Source: Rhodococcus qingshengii JCM 15477 (GTDB lineage: Bacteria > Actinomycetota > Actinomycetes > Mycobacteriales > Mycobacteriaceae). From it: a stretch of 64,000 nt of DNA. Position numbers and translations under genes: made by a program. The stretch is taken from NCBI RefSeq assembly GCF_023221595.1, contig NZ_CP096563.1:5327001-5391000 (forward strand), in the 5' to 3' direction. A model generated the notes under the pieces. The model was not told the DNA's origin and searched no databases. It was given only the letters and a program-made list of their open reading frames with translations. Positions 36,982-46,013 of this stretch are shown piece by piece (position 1 is the stretch's first letter; every line of letters starts with the position of its first letter).

Positions 36982-38144
36982 TTGACCCTCTTTTCGCGAA
37001 CGAGTCCCAAGCCGATGGTGCCGACCATGTCCCGCAGAACTTCGTTGACGCCGCCGCCGAAGGTGTTCACGACACCCTGACGCGAGATCTGCTCGATCTG
37101 ACCGGCAAGCAGAGCGCCCGGAGACTCGGGGCGGATGCGACCGGCGGAGCCGAGAATTCCGAGCAGGGTGCGGTAGACGTCGACGTGAGTCTCGGTCCCG
37201 TACGTCTTGGTGGCACCGGCGTCGGCTCCGGAGAGCGTGTCCTGTGCGACGGCTGCCGTCATCTTCCAATTCAGCAGTCGCATGGCCTCGAGCTTGGCGT
37301 GTGTGCGAGCGAAGTCCTGTTGCACCCACGGGATGTCGATGGCGCCGTTTTCCTTGGCCCAGTCCAGGACCAGGTTCCACAGACCGTACGTGCGACCACC
37401 GATGGCCGCCAGGCCGATTCGCTCGTGGTTGAGCTGAGCCGTGATGAGCTGCCAGCCGCCGTTGACCTCGCCCACAACGTCCTTCGACGGAACTCGAATG
37501 CCGGAGTAGTACGTGGACGTCACCATCAAACCGCCGACGGTGTTGATCGGTGACCACTCGAAGCCTGCATCCTCGGTGGGGACGATCAGGATCGAGATTC
37601 CCTTGTGCTTGGGGGCATCCGCGTCGGTGCGGCAGGCCAGCCACACGTAGTCGGCAGTGTTGGCGCCACTGGTGAAGATCTTGTTGCCGTCGACGATCCA
37701 CTCGTCACCGTCGAGAACCGCACGAGTCTTGAGTGACGCAAGGTCGGTGCCGGCCTCGGGCTCGGTGTACCCGATTGCGAAGACGATGTCGCCGGCCAGG
37801 ATGCCGGGCAGGAAACGTTCCTTCTGTTCTTCGGTGCCGTACTTCATCAACGTCGGTCCGACGGTATTGACCGTCACGAAGGGAAACGGCAGACCTGCGC
37901 GCTGAACCTCGTCGAAGAACACGAACTGCTCTTCGATGGAGCGTCCCTGTCCACCGAATTCCTTGGGCCAGCCGATACCGAGCCAACCGTCCTTGCCCAG
38001 CAACTTCACGATCTCGCGGAAGTACTCGCCACCCACACCTTGCTCGCCGGCCGCGCGACGCTTCTCTTCCGGCAGCAGCGCCGCGAAGTACGCGCGCAAC
38101 TCCTTGCGGAGCTCCTGCTGCTCGGGCGATTCCCTCAGATCCAT
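36978..38144 (-). CDS. Acyl-CoA dehydrogenase, ChsE2/FadE29-like subunit
   Basis: 388 residues starting MDLRESPEQQELRKELR behind an AGGAG site. Typical FadE29 features are GIGWPKEFGGQG, FAIGYTEPEAGTDLASLKTRAV, KIFTSGANTADYVWLACRTDA and the closing NTFGGGVNEVLRDMVG. First gene of the operon ACAD-chsH2-ACAD-chsH1-ltp2-MaoC. It would start the last beta-oxidation round on a steroid side chain by desaturating the acyl-CoA with FAD. No KstR-type box was recognised in the 130 bp upstream. Confidence 0.85.
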   Translation of the reverse strand: MDLRESPEQQELRKELRAYFAALLPEEKRRAAGEQGVGGEYFREIVKLLGKDGWLGIGWPKEFGGQGRSIEEQFVFFDEVQRAGLPFPFVTVNTVGPTLMKYGTEEQKERFLPGILAGDIVFAIGYTEPEAGTDLASLKTRAVLDGDEWIVDGNKIFTSGANTADYVWLACRTDADAPKHKGISILIVPTEDAGFEWSPINTVGGLMVTSTYYSGIRVPSKDVVGEVNGGWQLITAQLNHERIGLAAIGGRTYGLWNLVLDWAKENGAIDIPWVQQDFARTHAKLEAMRLLNWKMTAAVAQDTLSGADAGATKTYGTETHVDVYRTLLGILGSAGRIRPESPGALLAGQIEQISRQGVVNTFGGGVNEVLRDMVGTIGLGLVREKRVK

Positions 38145-38274
38145 CGCTGTTTCTCCTATGGCATTCATGGCTGGCAACTCTTGGCCTGGACGCTAACCAG
38201 ATGCCCAGGTGGGCGCTGTGAGTGTCTCGATGAGCGGGAAGCCGAAACATGAGCGGCGTCACATAGGGTGAGAT

Positions 38275-38733
38275 ATGCGCATGGACTCCTCGGATCGCGT
38301 CGCTCTCACCGACTTGGCCGCCAGGTACGCACAGGCCGTCGACCGCCGAAACACCACTGCACTTGCGGCTCTCTTCACTGACGACGTGGCATTCGTCTTG
38401 CCGCCGGCACTGAACGGAACGGGTGCGCCGACGGAGATACGTGGGAACTCCGTCGTCAGCAGTTCGGTGGTCGATGCCGTCTCACATCTGCACTCGACCC
38501 GGCACATCGTCGAGCAGCAGATCCTCGACCTCGACGGCCCCACCACCGCACACGGTGAGGCTTACTGCTCCGCTCACCACATCTATCCGCGGGGCGAGGG
38601 CCACCGGGACAACCGGATCGAGATCCGTTACCAGGACAGCTTCCAAAAGGTCGACGGCACCTGGCTGTTCTCGCGTCGTGAATTGGTCGTCGATTTCGCC
38701 GAGGACGTTCCGGTCATCCTGCTCGGACAATAG
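38275..38733 (+). CDS. SnoaL-like (NTF2-fold) protein
   Basis: 152 residues. The N-terminal helix pattern DRVALTDLAARYAQAVDRRNTTALAALFTDDVAF is typical of the SnoaL_4 group, followed by STRHIVEQQILDLDG and RREL. Small NTF2-fold proteins of this type serve as hydratases, isomerases or binding proteins in catabolic clusters; no catalytic residue can be named. Divergent from the side-chain operon, suggesting a related role. ATG 38275 or 38281 may be the start. Confidence 0.75.
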   Translation: MRMDSSDRVALTDLAARYAQAVDRRNTTALAALFTDDVAFVLPPALNGTGAPTEIRGNSVVSSSVVDAVSHLHSTRHIVEQQILDLDGPTTAHGEAYCSAHHIYPRGEGHRDNRIEIRYQDSFQKVDGTWLFSRRELVVDFAEDVPVILLGQ

Positions 38734-38804
38734 GTACATGAAAAAATCGCGGTGATTCTGTATCTCCTCACGGGAGGTTTACCGGGCTAGCGTTCAGCAA
38801 CTGT

Positions 38805-38821
38805 CACGCCATCTCGGCGTG
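38805..38821. other. Leader hairpin upstream of metQ
   Basis: CACGCC/GGCGTG stem with a five-base loop lies 27 bp before the metQ start. A weaker CTCC/GGAG hairpin precedes it. I could not match the leader to a known SAM riboswitch class, so the role is open. Confidence 0.35.
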
Positions 38822-38847
38822 CGTTCGGCTATGTCTTGGAGATTCAC

Positions 38848-39705
38848 ATGTCACGCTCGCGCACCAGAAGATTCCTCGCTGCCTTCGCAGTGGCCGCCGT
38901 CGCAGTCGGAACCGTAGCCGCGTGCTCGAGCGACAACTCCTCCGACGAGAACGCACCTCTTCGCATCGTCGCTTCTTCGGTTCCGCACGCCGAGATCCTG
39001 AAGTTCGTCGAAGAAAAGGGCCTGCTCGGTGACACCAAGATCGAGGTCAGCGAGATCACCGGCGATCTCGACGCCAACGAGGTGCTCGAAGCCGGAGACA
39101 CCGATGCCAACTTCTTCCAGCACGTGCCGTACCAGGAATCGTGGTCGAAGGAAAAGGGTGTCGACGACCTGGTCGCCGTGGCGAAGGTCCACGTCGAGCC
39201 CCTCGGTGCATATTCCAAGAAGGTCACCAACGTGGCCGACCTGCGCCAGGGCGCAACGGTCGCTTTATCCAACAACGTGACGAACTTCGCCCGTGGGCTG
39301 TACCTGCTGCAGCAGGCCGGTTTGATCAAGCTCGATCAGCAGTTGGGCGCCCCCGGCACCGACATCACGCAGATCAGCGAGAAGAACATCATCGACAACC
39401 CCAAGGGACTCACGTTCACCCAGGTCGATCCCCCGCAGCTGCCGCGCACGCTCGACGACGGAAATGTCGATCTCGCAATCATCAACGGCAACTACGCAAT
39501 CGAAGGTGGCCTCAACCCGGCCAAGGACGCCCTGGTGCTCGAGAAGGCCGAGGGCAACCCGTACGCCAATGTCCTGACCGTACGCACCTCGCTCGAAAAC
39601 GATGCGCGAGTACAGAAGTTGGCCGAGGCATTGACGTCCGCCGACGTCGCGACGTTCATCGAGCAGACCTATCAGGGCTCGGTCATTCCGGCCAGCGCTA
39701 CCTGA
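38848..39705 (+). CDS. metQ: D/L-methionine ABC transporter substrate-binding lipoprotein
   Basis: 285 residues. A lipoprotein signal peptide has lipobox VAAC near residue 28. The NlpA/MetQ fold then begins PLRIVASSVPHAEILKFVEE, with TDANFFQHVPYQ and LPRTLDDGNVDLAIINGNYAI. It binds methionine on the outside and delivers it to MetNI. Start MSRSRTRRFLAAF with a GGAG site; an in-frame ATG 12 bases earlier lies within the leader. First of a metQNI operon. Confidence 0.9.
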   Translation: MSRSRTRRFLAAFAVAAVAVGTVAACSSDNSSDENAPLRIVASSVPHAEILKFVEEKGLLGDTKIEVSEITGDLDANEVLEAGDTDANFFQHVPYQESWSKEKGVDDLVAVAKVHVEPLGAYSKKVTNVADLRQGATVALSNNVTNFARGLYLLQQAGLIKLDQQLGAPGTDITQISEKNIIDNPKGLTFTQVDPPQLPRTLDDGNVDLAIINGNYAIEGGLNPAKDALVLEKAEGNPYANVLTVRTSLENDARVQKLAEALTSADVATFIEQTYQGSVIPASAT

Positions 39706-39717
39706 TCGAGACCCGTC

Positions 39718-40719
39718 ATGGTCTTCTCGATCGAATCGGTCTCCAAGGAATACCGCAGCGGCACAAAGGTTCTGCATGCACTCGATTCCGTATCCCTGAA
39801 AATCGAAGACGGCGAAATCTTCGGCATCATCGGCAAGAGCGGCGCCGGCAAGTCGACTTTGCTGCGCTGCCTCAACCTGCTCGAACGCCCGACCAGTGGC
39901 CGGATTCTGTTGGGCGACACCGATCTGACCGCGCTGAGTCCAGCGCAACTGCGCGACACACGCAAGCGGATCGGTGTCGTGTTCCAGCATTTCAACCTGC
40001 TGCATTCCCGTTCGGTCGCCGCCAACATCGCCTTCCCTCTCGAAGTGGCGGGATACTCTCGGGCAGATCGACGTGCCCGCGTCGACGAGCTGATCGAGTT
40101 GGTGGGCTTGGAAGACCGACGTGACGCCTTCCCCTCGCAACTGTCCGGCGGCCAGAAACAACGCGTCGGCATCGCGAGAGCCTTGGCGGCTTCACCCGAC
40201 GTCCTCCTGTGCGACGAGGCCACGAGCGCCCTCGACTCGGACACAACCGATTCGATCCTCGACCTGCTCGCCGATCTCAATCGACGACTCGGTGTGACCA
40301 TTGTTCTGATCACCCACGAGCTCAACGTGGTTCGACGGATCTGCCATCGCGCTGCGCTGATCGATCAGGGCCGCATCGTCGACGAGGGAACGCTCACCGA
40401 ACTGGTCGCAGACCCGGACTCACCCCTCGGAGAGGCGCTACTGCCGACCGGAACGGTACGAACGTCCACGACCGGAATTCCGGCGCTCCTCACCTTTGTC
40501 GATTCACTGTCCACCTCACCCGTGATTTCCCAACTCTCACGAGATCTCGACGTCGACGTCACCGTGATCTCCGGCGGTATCGAGGACATCGGATCCCATC
40601 AGGTCGGTCGCCTTCGCGTGGAGTTCGCCTCACACACGGGACTCGTCAGCAACGAAGAGACAAGAAAGTCTGTCGAAGAACATCTTTCGCAGCGCGGAGT
40701 GAAGGTGACGTTCTCATGA
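39718..40719 (+). CDS. metN: Methionine ABC transporter ATP-binding protein
   Basis: 333 residues. Walker A IGKSGAGKST, Q-loop FQHFNLL, signature LSGGQKQRV, Walker B DVLLCDEATSALDSDT and H-loop LITHEL are all present. The C-terminal NIL domain (about 255-333) is the regulatory methionine-binding domain that gives feedback inhibition of uptake. It lies 12 bp after metQ, and its stop overlaps the metI start. Confidence 0.93.
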   Translation: MVFSIESVSKEYRSGTKVLHALDSVSLKIEDGEIFGIIGKSGAGKSTLLRCLNLLERPTSGRILLGDTDLTALSPAQLRDTRKRIGVVFQHFNLLHSRSVAANIAFPLEVAGYSRADRRARVDELIELVGLEDRRDAFPSQLSGGQKQRVGIARALAASPDVLLCDEATSALDSDTTDSILDLLADLNRRLGVTIVLITHELNVVRRICHRAALIDQGRIVDEGTLTELVADPDSPLGEALLPTGTVRTSTTGIPALLTFVDSLSTSPVISQLSRDLDVDVTVISGGIEDIGSHQVGRLRVEFASHTGLVSNEETRKSVEEHLSQRGVKVTFS

Positions 40720-41384
40720 ACAAGACGTCCTGGCAGGATTCCCTGGGCGAAGCATGGGAAGCCCTACTCGACACGCTCTACATGGTCGGTGTCTCGTTCG
40801 TGCTCACCGTGATCATCGGAATCGCTCTCGGTGTTCTGTTGCACGCGAGCGCGCCCGACGGAATCCGTCCCAACCGCGTCCTCAATTCGGTTCTGGGCAC
40901 CGTGGTGAACATCGGCCGTTCGCTGCCGTTCGTCATCTTGTTGGTGCTCCTCATCCCGGCAACGAGGGCGATCGTCGGAACAGCACTCGGCGCCACGGCA
41001 GCGATCGTCCCGCTGACCATCGGTTCGGTGCCCTTCTTTGCGCGCGTCGTCGAGAACGCCTTGCGTGAAGTCGATTCCGGACGCGTCGAGGCAGCGCGGT
41101 CCATGGGCGCCACCGACAAAGACATCATCACCAAGGTGCTACTGCCCGAATCCGTTCCGGGATTGGTAGCAGGAGCAACCCTGACGGCGGTGATGCTGAT
41201 CGGCTTCTCGGCCATGGCAGGTGCCATCGGCGCCGGTGGACTCGGCGACTTCGCAATCAAGTACGGCTACCAACGATTCAACACACCGGTGCTGTTCGTC
41301 GCAGTCGTGATCTTGATCGTGCTGGTGCAGGCAATCCAGTCGACCGGCGATCTCGTGGTTCGTTCAATGGCGCACAAGCGGTAA
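40716..41384 (+). CDS. metI: Methionine ABC transporter permease
   Basis: 222 residues, five membrane segments, starting MNKTSWQDSLGEAWEALLDT. The cytoplasmic coupling loop EAARSMGATDKDIITKVLLPES is the standard EAA motif that contacts MetN. The start overlaps the metN stop (ATGA), giving a coupled operon. Its stop lies four bases from that of the convergent desaturase gene. Confidence 0.93.
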   Translation: MNKTSWQDSLGEAWEALLDTLYMVGVSFVLTVIIGIALGVLLHASAPDGIRPNRVLNSVLGTVVNIGRSLPFVILLVLLIPATRAIVGTALGATAAIVPLTIGSVPFFARVVENALREVDSGRVEAARSMGATDKDIITKVLLPESVPGLVAGATLTAVMLIGFSAMAGAIGAGGLGDFAIKYGYQRFNTPVLFVAVVILIVLVQAIQSTGDLVVRSMAHKR

Positions 41385-41388
41385 CTGA

Positions 41389-42609
41389 TCAGCTCGAGAC
41401 CATCGCGATCGCTGTTCGCAGTCCGCGCCGCTTACCCGTCTGCGGATCGACGCCGAACACTTCCTTGATTCCGCCTCGGATGCGGAACTTCAACTCCGAG
41501 TGCGTCTCCGGAGCGTCGTCCTGGGAAGCCGAGAGAAACCTGTTGGGCAGCGACAACTTCCAGATGGTGCGCAGAGTCAATCCGTACTGCTTCCACAGCG
41601 GCCCGGTCGTGTACGGGAGGTCGTACTTGTCACACAGGTCGCGCAACGGCACCGCGATTTCCGAGTACCGATTGCTCGGCAGATCCGGGAAGCAGTGATG
41701 CTCGATCTGGTAGCAGAGGTTGCCGCTCATGAAGGCCATGACGGGACCGGCATGAAAGTTGGCAGAGCCCAGCATCTGTCGTAGGTACCACTGAGCGCGC
41801 GATTCGTTCTCGAATTCCTCGAGCGTGAACTTCTCGGCACCGTCGGGAAAGTGCCCGCAGAAGATGACGGCGTAACTCCAGTAGTTTCGGATGAGGTTCG
41901 CAACGACGTTCGCCGTCAACGTGGTCTTCCACGCGGGGCCGGTCAGGGCGGGGAACAGGATGTAATCCTTCGCCACCTGACGCGCGATCTTCTTACCGAC
42001 GTCCTTGGCCATCTCCGATTTCTCGGACCACTTCACCTCACCCTTGCGGAGTTTGTCCGTTTCGAGGTGATGCAGTGCCACTCCCCACTCGAAGAGGGTC
42101 GCGAGCACAAAATTCGTGATCGGTTGAAAGAGATAGTCGGCGTGCCACTTTTGATCGCGCGTGACGCGCATGATTCCGTAGCCCACGTCGTTGTCCAGTC
42201 CGACGATGTTGGTGAACTTGTGATGGGTGAAGTTGTGCGAGTGCTTCCATCCCGAGGACGGGCAGGTGTTGTCCCACTCCCAGTTGCTCGAGTGAATCTC
42301 GGGATCGTTCATCCAGTCCCACTGGCCGTGGATGATGTTGTGGCCGAGTTCCATGTTCTCGATGATCTTGCCGACCCCCAGGAGCGCAGTCCCCAGAATC
42401 CAGGCAGGCTTCTTCTTGCTGGCGAACAAGACGATGCGGCCGGCCACCATCAGAGAGCGTTGAAACGCGATCGTCCGCTGGATGTATCGAGCGTCGTGCG
42501 CGCCGCGCTTCTCCTCGATGTCGAGCCGAATGGCGTCCAACTCGCGCCCGAGCGCTTCGACGTCTTCCTCGGTGAGATGGGCATATTCCTTGATGTCGGT
42601 GATCGCCAC
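41389..42609 (-). CDS. DesA3-like membrane acyl-CoA desaturase
   Basis: 406 residues. Three histidine boxes of membrane di-iron desaturases are present: HNIIHGQWD, HSHNFTHHKFTN and QIEHHCFP. Hydrophobic segments lie between them. Mycobacterial DesA3 is a stearoyl-CoA delta-9 desaturase making oleate and needs an oxidoreductase partner; none is adjacent here. GTG at 42609 (VAITDIKEYAHL) with GGAG eight bases upstream is preferred to starts further out that overlap the divergent Eis-like gene. Confidence 0.87.
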   Translation of the reverse strand: MAITDIKEYAHLTEEDVEALGRELDAIRLDIEEKRGAHDARYIQRTIAFQRSLMVAGRIVLFASKKKPAWILGTALLGVGKIIENMELGHNIIHGQWDWMNDPEIHSSNWEWDNTCPSSGWKHSHNFTHHKFTNIVGLDNDVGYGIMRVTRDQKWHADYLFQPITNFVLATLFEWGVALHHLETDKLRKGEVKWSEKSEMAKDVGKKIARQVAKDYILFPALTGPAWKTTLTANVVANLIRNYWSYAVIFCGHFPDGAEKFTLEEFENESRAQWYLRQMLGSANFHAGPVMAFMSGNLCYQIEHHCFPDLPSNRYSEIAVPLRDLCDKYDLPYTTGPLWKQYGLTLRTIWKLSLPNRFLSASQDDAPETHSELKFRIRGGIKEVFGVDPQTGKRRGLRTAIAMVSS

Positions 42610-42724
42610 AGTGTTTCTCCGTATCGGTTTTCTCCGTGCCGCAGGACTGGTCCGTCGGGCGGTACCCCTGGGAGCCGGTGCGGAAACGTCAGCCCCGATA
42701 TTCATGTGCGTCTTCACGCAATCT

Positions 42725-43948
42725 ATGCCAGAGTCGATACACGTGAGCCCCGAAAACAAGATCACCATCCGCACCGCTACCGAGAGTGACTGGCCGGCTC
42801 TCCAACTACTCGACTCGGTGGGGTTCGGTTTTCACCCGTCTCCCGCGGTCAGCGAACTGACGAAGGCGCTCTACAAGCCCGAGGACATCATCCTCGCCGT
42901 CGACGGTGACCTACCCGTCGGCGTGGCCATCGAAATCGACATGGAATTCACCGTGCCCGGCGGACGCCAACTCCCCACGCGCGGAATCACCTGGGTATCC
43001 GTCGCCCCGACTCACCGTCGTCGTGGCGTCCTACGCTCGATGTTCACTGCGCTTCATGCCCACATCGAGTCGACCGGAGCACCGCTTGCCGCCCTGACGG
43101 CCAGCGAGGCCGGCATCTACAACCGCTTCGGATACGGCCCGGCCACCTTCAGCGAAGGCATCACCCTCGATCGCCGCTTCGCACGATTCCGCCCCGAGGT
43201 GCCCGACAATGGTGGCGTGTCCATCGTCGACATCAAAGCTGCCTCGACGCTTCTTCCCGAGATCTACGACCGCTGGCGACTGCAGACTCCCGGCGCGCAG
43301 GTCCGTCCGCAACCGCTCTGGGACCATATGTTCGCCGACCCGTCCGAGGATCGTGACGGCGCCTCCGGACTGTTCTTTCTGACACACGCGGACGGATACA
43401 TCGCTTACCGGCACACGAGCGAGGGCCGCGACAGCATCGCCCGGATCGACGAGTTCGTGACGATCACCGAAGATGCGCACGCGGCGCTGTGGCGCACGAT
43501 CTGCGGCCTCGACCTCGTCACCCGGATCGAGACACGCCAGCATCCTGCCGATCCACTCCGGCTGATGCTCACGGACTACCGCCTTGCCCGAACGACGACG
43601 CGCTCCGATCGACTGTGGCTGCGCATCATGGACGTTCCCGCGGCTCTCGAGGCTCGTGAATATGCTGCTGACCTGGACACAGTCATCAAGGTCGAAGATC
43701 CGTTCCTGAAGGCCGGCGGAACCTTCGCACTTCAGGTCAAGGACGGCAAGGCCACCTGTACGGCCACTGACGCGGTGCCTGCGATCACGATGCCCTCTGA
43801 TGTCCTGAGCAGCTTGTACCTGGGCGAGCACCAGGCCAAGACCTTCGCGGCGGCGCACCGACTCCACGCGTCCGATCCGCAGGAGATCCTGAATTTCGAC
43901 TTCGCTTTCAACGCGCAGAAGCCCGCAATTCTCGGGTACGGATTCTGA
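42725..43948 (+). CDS. Eis-family N-acetyltransferase
   Basis: 407 residues. An N-terminal GNAT domain has the acetyl-CoA loop VSVAPTHRRRGVLRSMF and GIYNRFGYGPAT, which contains the general-acid Tyr. A second degenerate GNAT domain and a C-terminal SCP2-like domain follow, ending in Phe, whose carboxylate acts as base in mycobacterial Eis. Such enzymes acetylate amines, including aminoglycosides, at several positions. Substrate and any resistance role here are unknown. A GTG six codons in is an alternative start. Confidence 0.87.
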   Translation: MPESIHVSPENKITIRTATESDWPALQLLDSVGFGFHPSPAVSELTKALYKPEDIILAVDGDLPVGVAIEIDMEFTVPGGRQLPTRGITWVSVAPTHRRRGVLRSMFTALHAHIESTGAPLAALTASEAGIYNRFGYGPATFSEGITLDRRFARFRPEVPDNGGVSIVDIKAASTLLPEIYDRWRLQTPGAQVRPQPLWDHMFADPSEDRDGASGLFFLTHADGYIAYRHTSEGRDSIARIDEFVTITEDAHAALWRTICGLDLVTRIETRQHPADPLRLMLTDYRLARTTTRSDRLWLRIMDVPAALEAREYAADLDTVIKVEDPFLKAGGTFALQVKDGKATCTATDAVPAITMPSDVLSSLYLGEHQAKTFAAAHRLHASDPQEILNFDFAFNAQKPAILGYGF

Positions 43949-44013
43949 TGATCTTGCCGACACGGGCATCGACGATTTGTGCCCTCGGTCGTATTCAGGG
44001 TTAGCCTCGAACA

Positions 44014-44577
44014 ATGGCGTTTGTCGAAAAGATGGTCAATAGGCTTCCTGAGCGGGTTCTCGTGCGCGTCCTGCCGCACGCAGAAATGCTCAAGTTCCTG
44101 GTGGTCGGCGGCATCGCCTTCATCGTCACCACGGTGCTGTTCTTCGGCATCAAGTGGACGGTTCTGCCTCAGCACCCGGTGACGGCCAACATCCTTGCGG
44201 TCCTGATCGCGACGGTTCTGTCCTACGTCCTCAACCGCGAATGGTCGTTTGCGCAGCGCGGTGGTCGACAGCGCCATCACGAGGCCGCTCTGTTCTTCAT
44301 CGTCGCGGGTATCGGTTTGGCCATCAACCAGGTACCACTCTGGACCTCCCGGTACGTGTTCCATCTGCGTCAACCCGAGGTGTCGGTGTTGATGGAAAAC
44401 TTCGCGGACTTCATCAGCGGATCGATCATCGGGACCCTGCTGGCGACGGCCTTCCGCTGGTGGGCCATGCGTCGGTACGTCTTCCCCGAAGAAGCCACCG
44501 ACAGCCAGGTCGTTCTCGACATCGAAGCGACTCCCGGCACCAAGACGCCGACAACCGACGCCACCGCCCTCGACTGA
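44014..44577 (+). CDS. GtrA-family membrane protein
   Basis: 187 residues with four membrane helices: about 28-48, 56-75, 88-108 and 128-150. The GtrA signatures are EMLKFLVVGGIAFIVTT and LSYVLNREWSF, and the end of the domain is WWAMRRYVFPEE. GtrA proteins help to move polyprenyl-linked sugars across the membrane for cell-wall polysaccharides. There is no glycosyltransferase next to it. The 250 bp downstream hold no gene I can support. Confidence 0.87.
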   Translation: MAFVEKMVNRLPERVLVRVLPHAEMLKFLVVGGIAFIVTTVLFFGIKWTVLPQHPVTANILAVLIATVLSYVLNREWSFAQRGGRQRHHEAALFFIVAGIGLAINQVPLWTSRYVFHLRQPEVSVLMENFADFISGSIIGTLLATAFRWWAMRRYVFPEEATDSQVVLDIEATPGTKTPTTDATALD

Positions 44578-44826
44578 CTCCCGGATCGACGCACCCGATC
44601 GCTCGCGCTTCGATCAGAGTTCGTCGATTGCGATCAACCCGTCCTGCAGCGCCCGCGCAAGCAGTGCCATCTTTGTCGGCGCGATGCTCCTGAACGGGCT
44701 GCCCATCCCTGATCATCATCGGCGACAAGCACTCCAGCCTGCAGTTTTCCCGCTCTGCACAACACGGTCACGACACAGTGATCACTGGTGCGTAGCCTCC
44801 GATTTCCAATTGGATTCGGAGGACCC

Positions 44827-45948
44827 ATGGCTACTTGCAAAACTCGAGTTCTTGCGCTGTCGGCGGCAGGACTCATGCTCGTACTCGGCGCATGCAGCAA
44901 GGCCGAGTCGGCGAAAACGCCGACCGACCTCGACGTGACATCAGCGTCCGCCGGACACTACTCACTGGTCTGGGAACACGGCGGCTCGGAAAAGGTGCGT
45001 GTATTCGCCGCCACCGACCCGAAAAACCCAGCCGCAGAAGGAAAGGAAATTGGCACGGTCGACGGCTTCTCCACTGAGGTCGACGGCCTCGACCCACTGT
45101 CACGCTGGTACTTCGAGGTCATAGACGAGGACGGCACTTCCACCATCGCGTCAACCCGCCACGTGACGCTGCAGGGCGCAGCCAACGTGCGTGATGTCGG
45201 CGGATACGAGACAGCCGACGGCCGATCAGTCAAGTGGGGCCTGGTTTTTCGTGGCGACCGCTTGAGCGATCTGACTGCTGACGATCAACAAACGATCGAG
45301 AACGCAGGCATCCGGACCGTTGTCGATTTCCGAGGTGACAGCGAGATCGCAAAGGACGGAGCAGACAAGGTTCCCGCGAACGTGAAAGTGGTCAACACGG
45401 CAGTCCTGGATGCCGGCACTCAGGCTCTTGCCACAGCGATTACGAGTGCCCTGAAATCTGGTGACCCTGCAATCGTGGAGCAGGTGCTCGGGGGCGGTGA
45501 AGCCGTCCGGATCAGCGACACCGGCGCCGTCGACCAACTGTCCAAGCCTGACGGAATGACTGGGTATTCCCAAGCCCTACGGACCATCGCCGATTCCGAG
45601 TCCGCAGTCGCTTACCACTGCACGGCAGGCAAAGACCGCACTGGACTGATGACAGCTCTACTTCTCGGCATTCTGGGTGTTCCTGACAAGACCATCGTCG
45701 ACGACTTCGTCCTGTCGAACACCTACAACAAAGCCAAGAACGAACAGACCTACACCTTTCTGTCTTCGAAAGGAATCGATGTCGATCTGTTGAAACCGTT
45801 GATGGAGCAGCGTCCCAGCCAGATTCAGCCAGTACTCGACAAGATTCGCGACCAGTTCGGTGGGTGGGAGAAGTTTTCGCAGGACGTGCTGAAACTTGAC
45901 GCCGACACGATCGCAAAGCTCCGGAGCAAATTGCTGACCAAGCAATAA
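44827..45948 (+). CDS. Lipoprotein tyrosine/serine phosphatase (PTP-like)
   Basis: 373 residues. The signal peptide ends in lipobox LGAC. A beta-rich segment of about 100 residues comes first. The PTP_2-type domain follows, with ANVRDVGGYET, TVVDFRGDSE and the P-loop YHCTAGKDRTGL (Cys-x5-Arg with the general Asp). It is anchored outside the membrane, unlike the secreted mycobacterial PtpB it otherwise resembles. CGGAGG precedes the ATG; an in-frame ATG 39 bases upstream lacks support. Confidence 0.86.
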   Translation: MATCKTRVLALSAAGLMLVLGACSKAESAKTPTDLDVTSASAGHYSLVWEHGGSEKVRVFAATDPKNPAAEGKEIGTVDGFSTEVDGLDPLSRWYFEVIDEDGTSTIASTRHVTLQGAANVRDVGGYETADGRSVKWGLVFRGDRLSDLTADDQQTIENAGIRTVVDFRGDSEIAKDGADKVPANVKVVNTAVLDAGTQALATAITSALKSGDPAIVEQVLGGGEAVRISDTGAVDQLSKPDGMTGYSQALRTIADSESAVAYHCTAGKDRTGLMTALLLGILGVPDKTIVDDFVLSNTYNKAKNEQTYTFLSSKGIDVDLLKPLMEQRPSQIQPVLDKIRDQFGGWEKFSQDVLKLDADTIAKLRSKLLTKQ

Positions 45949-45970
45949 CTGATCGACGTTCCGACAGCAA

Positions 45971-46002
45971 TGACCGGCAGCCGCTCCGATGGCTGCCGGT
46001 CA
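45971..46002. terminator. Bidirectional terminator hairpin
   Basis: Perfect 12-bp stem TGACCGGCAGCC/GGCTGCCGGTCA with an eight-base loop lies between the convergent phosphatase and LLM genes. Confidence 0.85.
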
Positions 46003-46013
46003 CGCCCGCACTC

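Noticed and set aside
36982-37701. N-terminal half of the long frame containing ChsH2
   Set aside because: Shadow of the FadE29-like gene; Arg/Gln-rich and unlike any hydratase.
38145-38274. KstR box upstream of the side-chain operon
   Set aside because: No TnnAACnnGTTnnA match was found by eye in the 130-bp gap.
44634-44900. 88-codon minus-strand frame between GtrA and the phosphatase, with a LuxR-like tail in an adjacent frame
   Set aside because: Two short pieces in different frames with an internal stop; too weak to call a gene relic.
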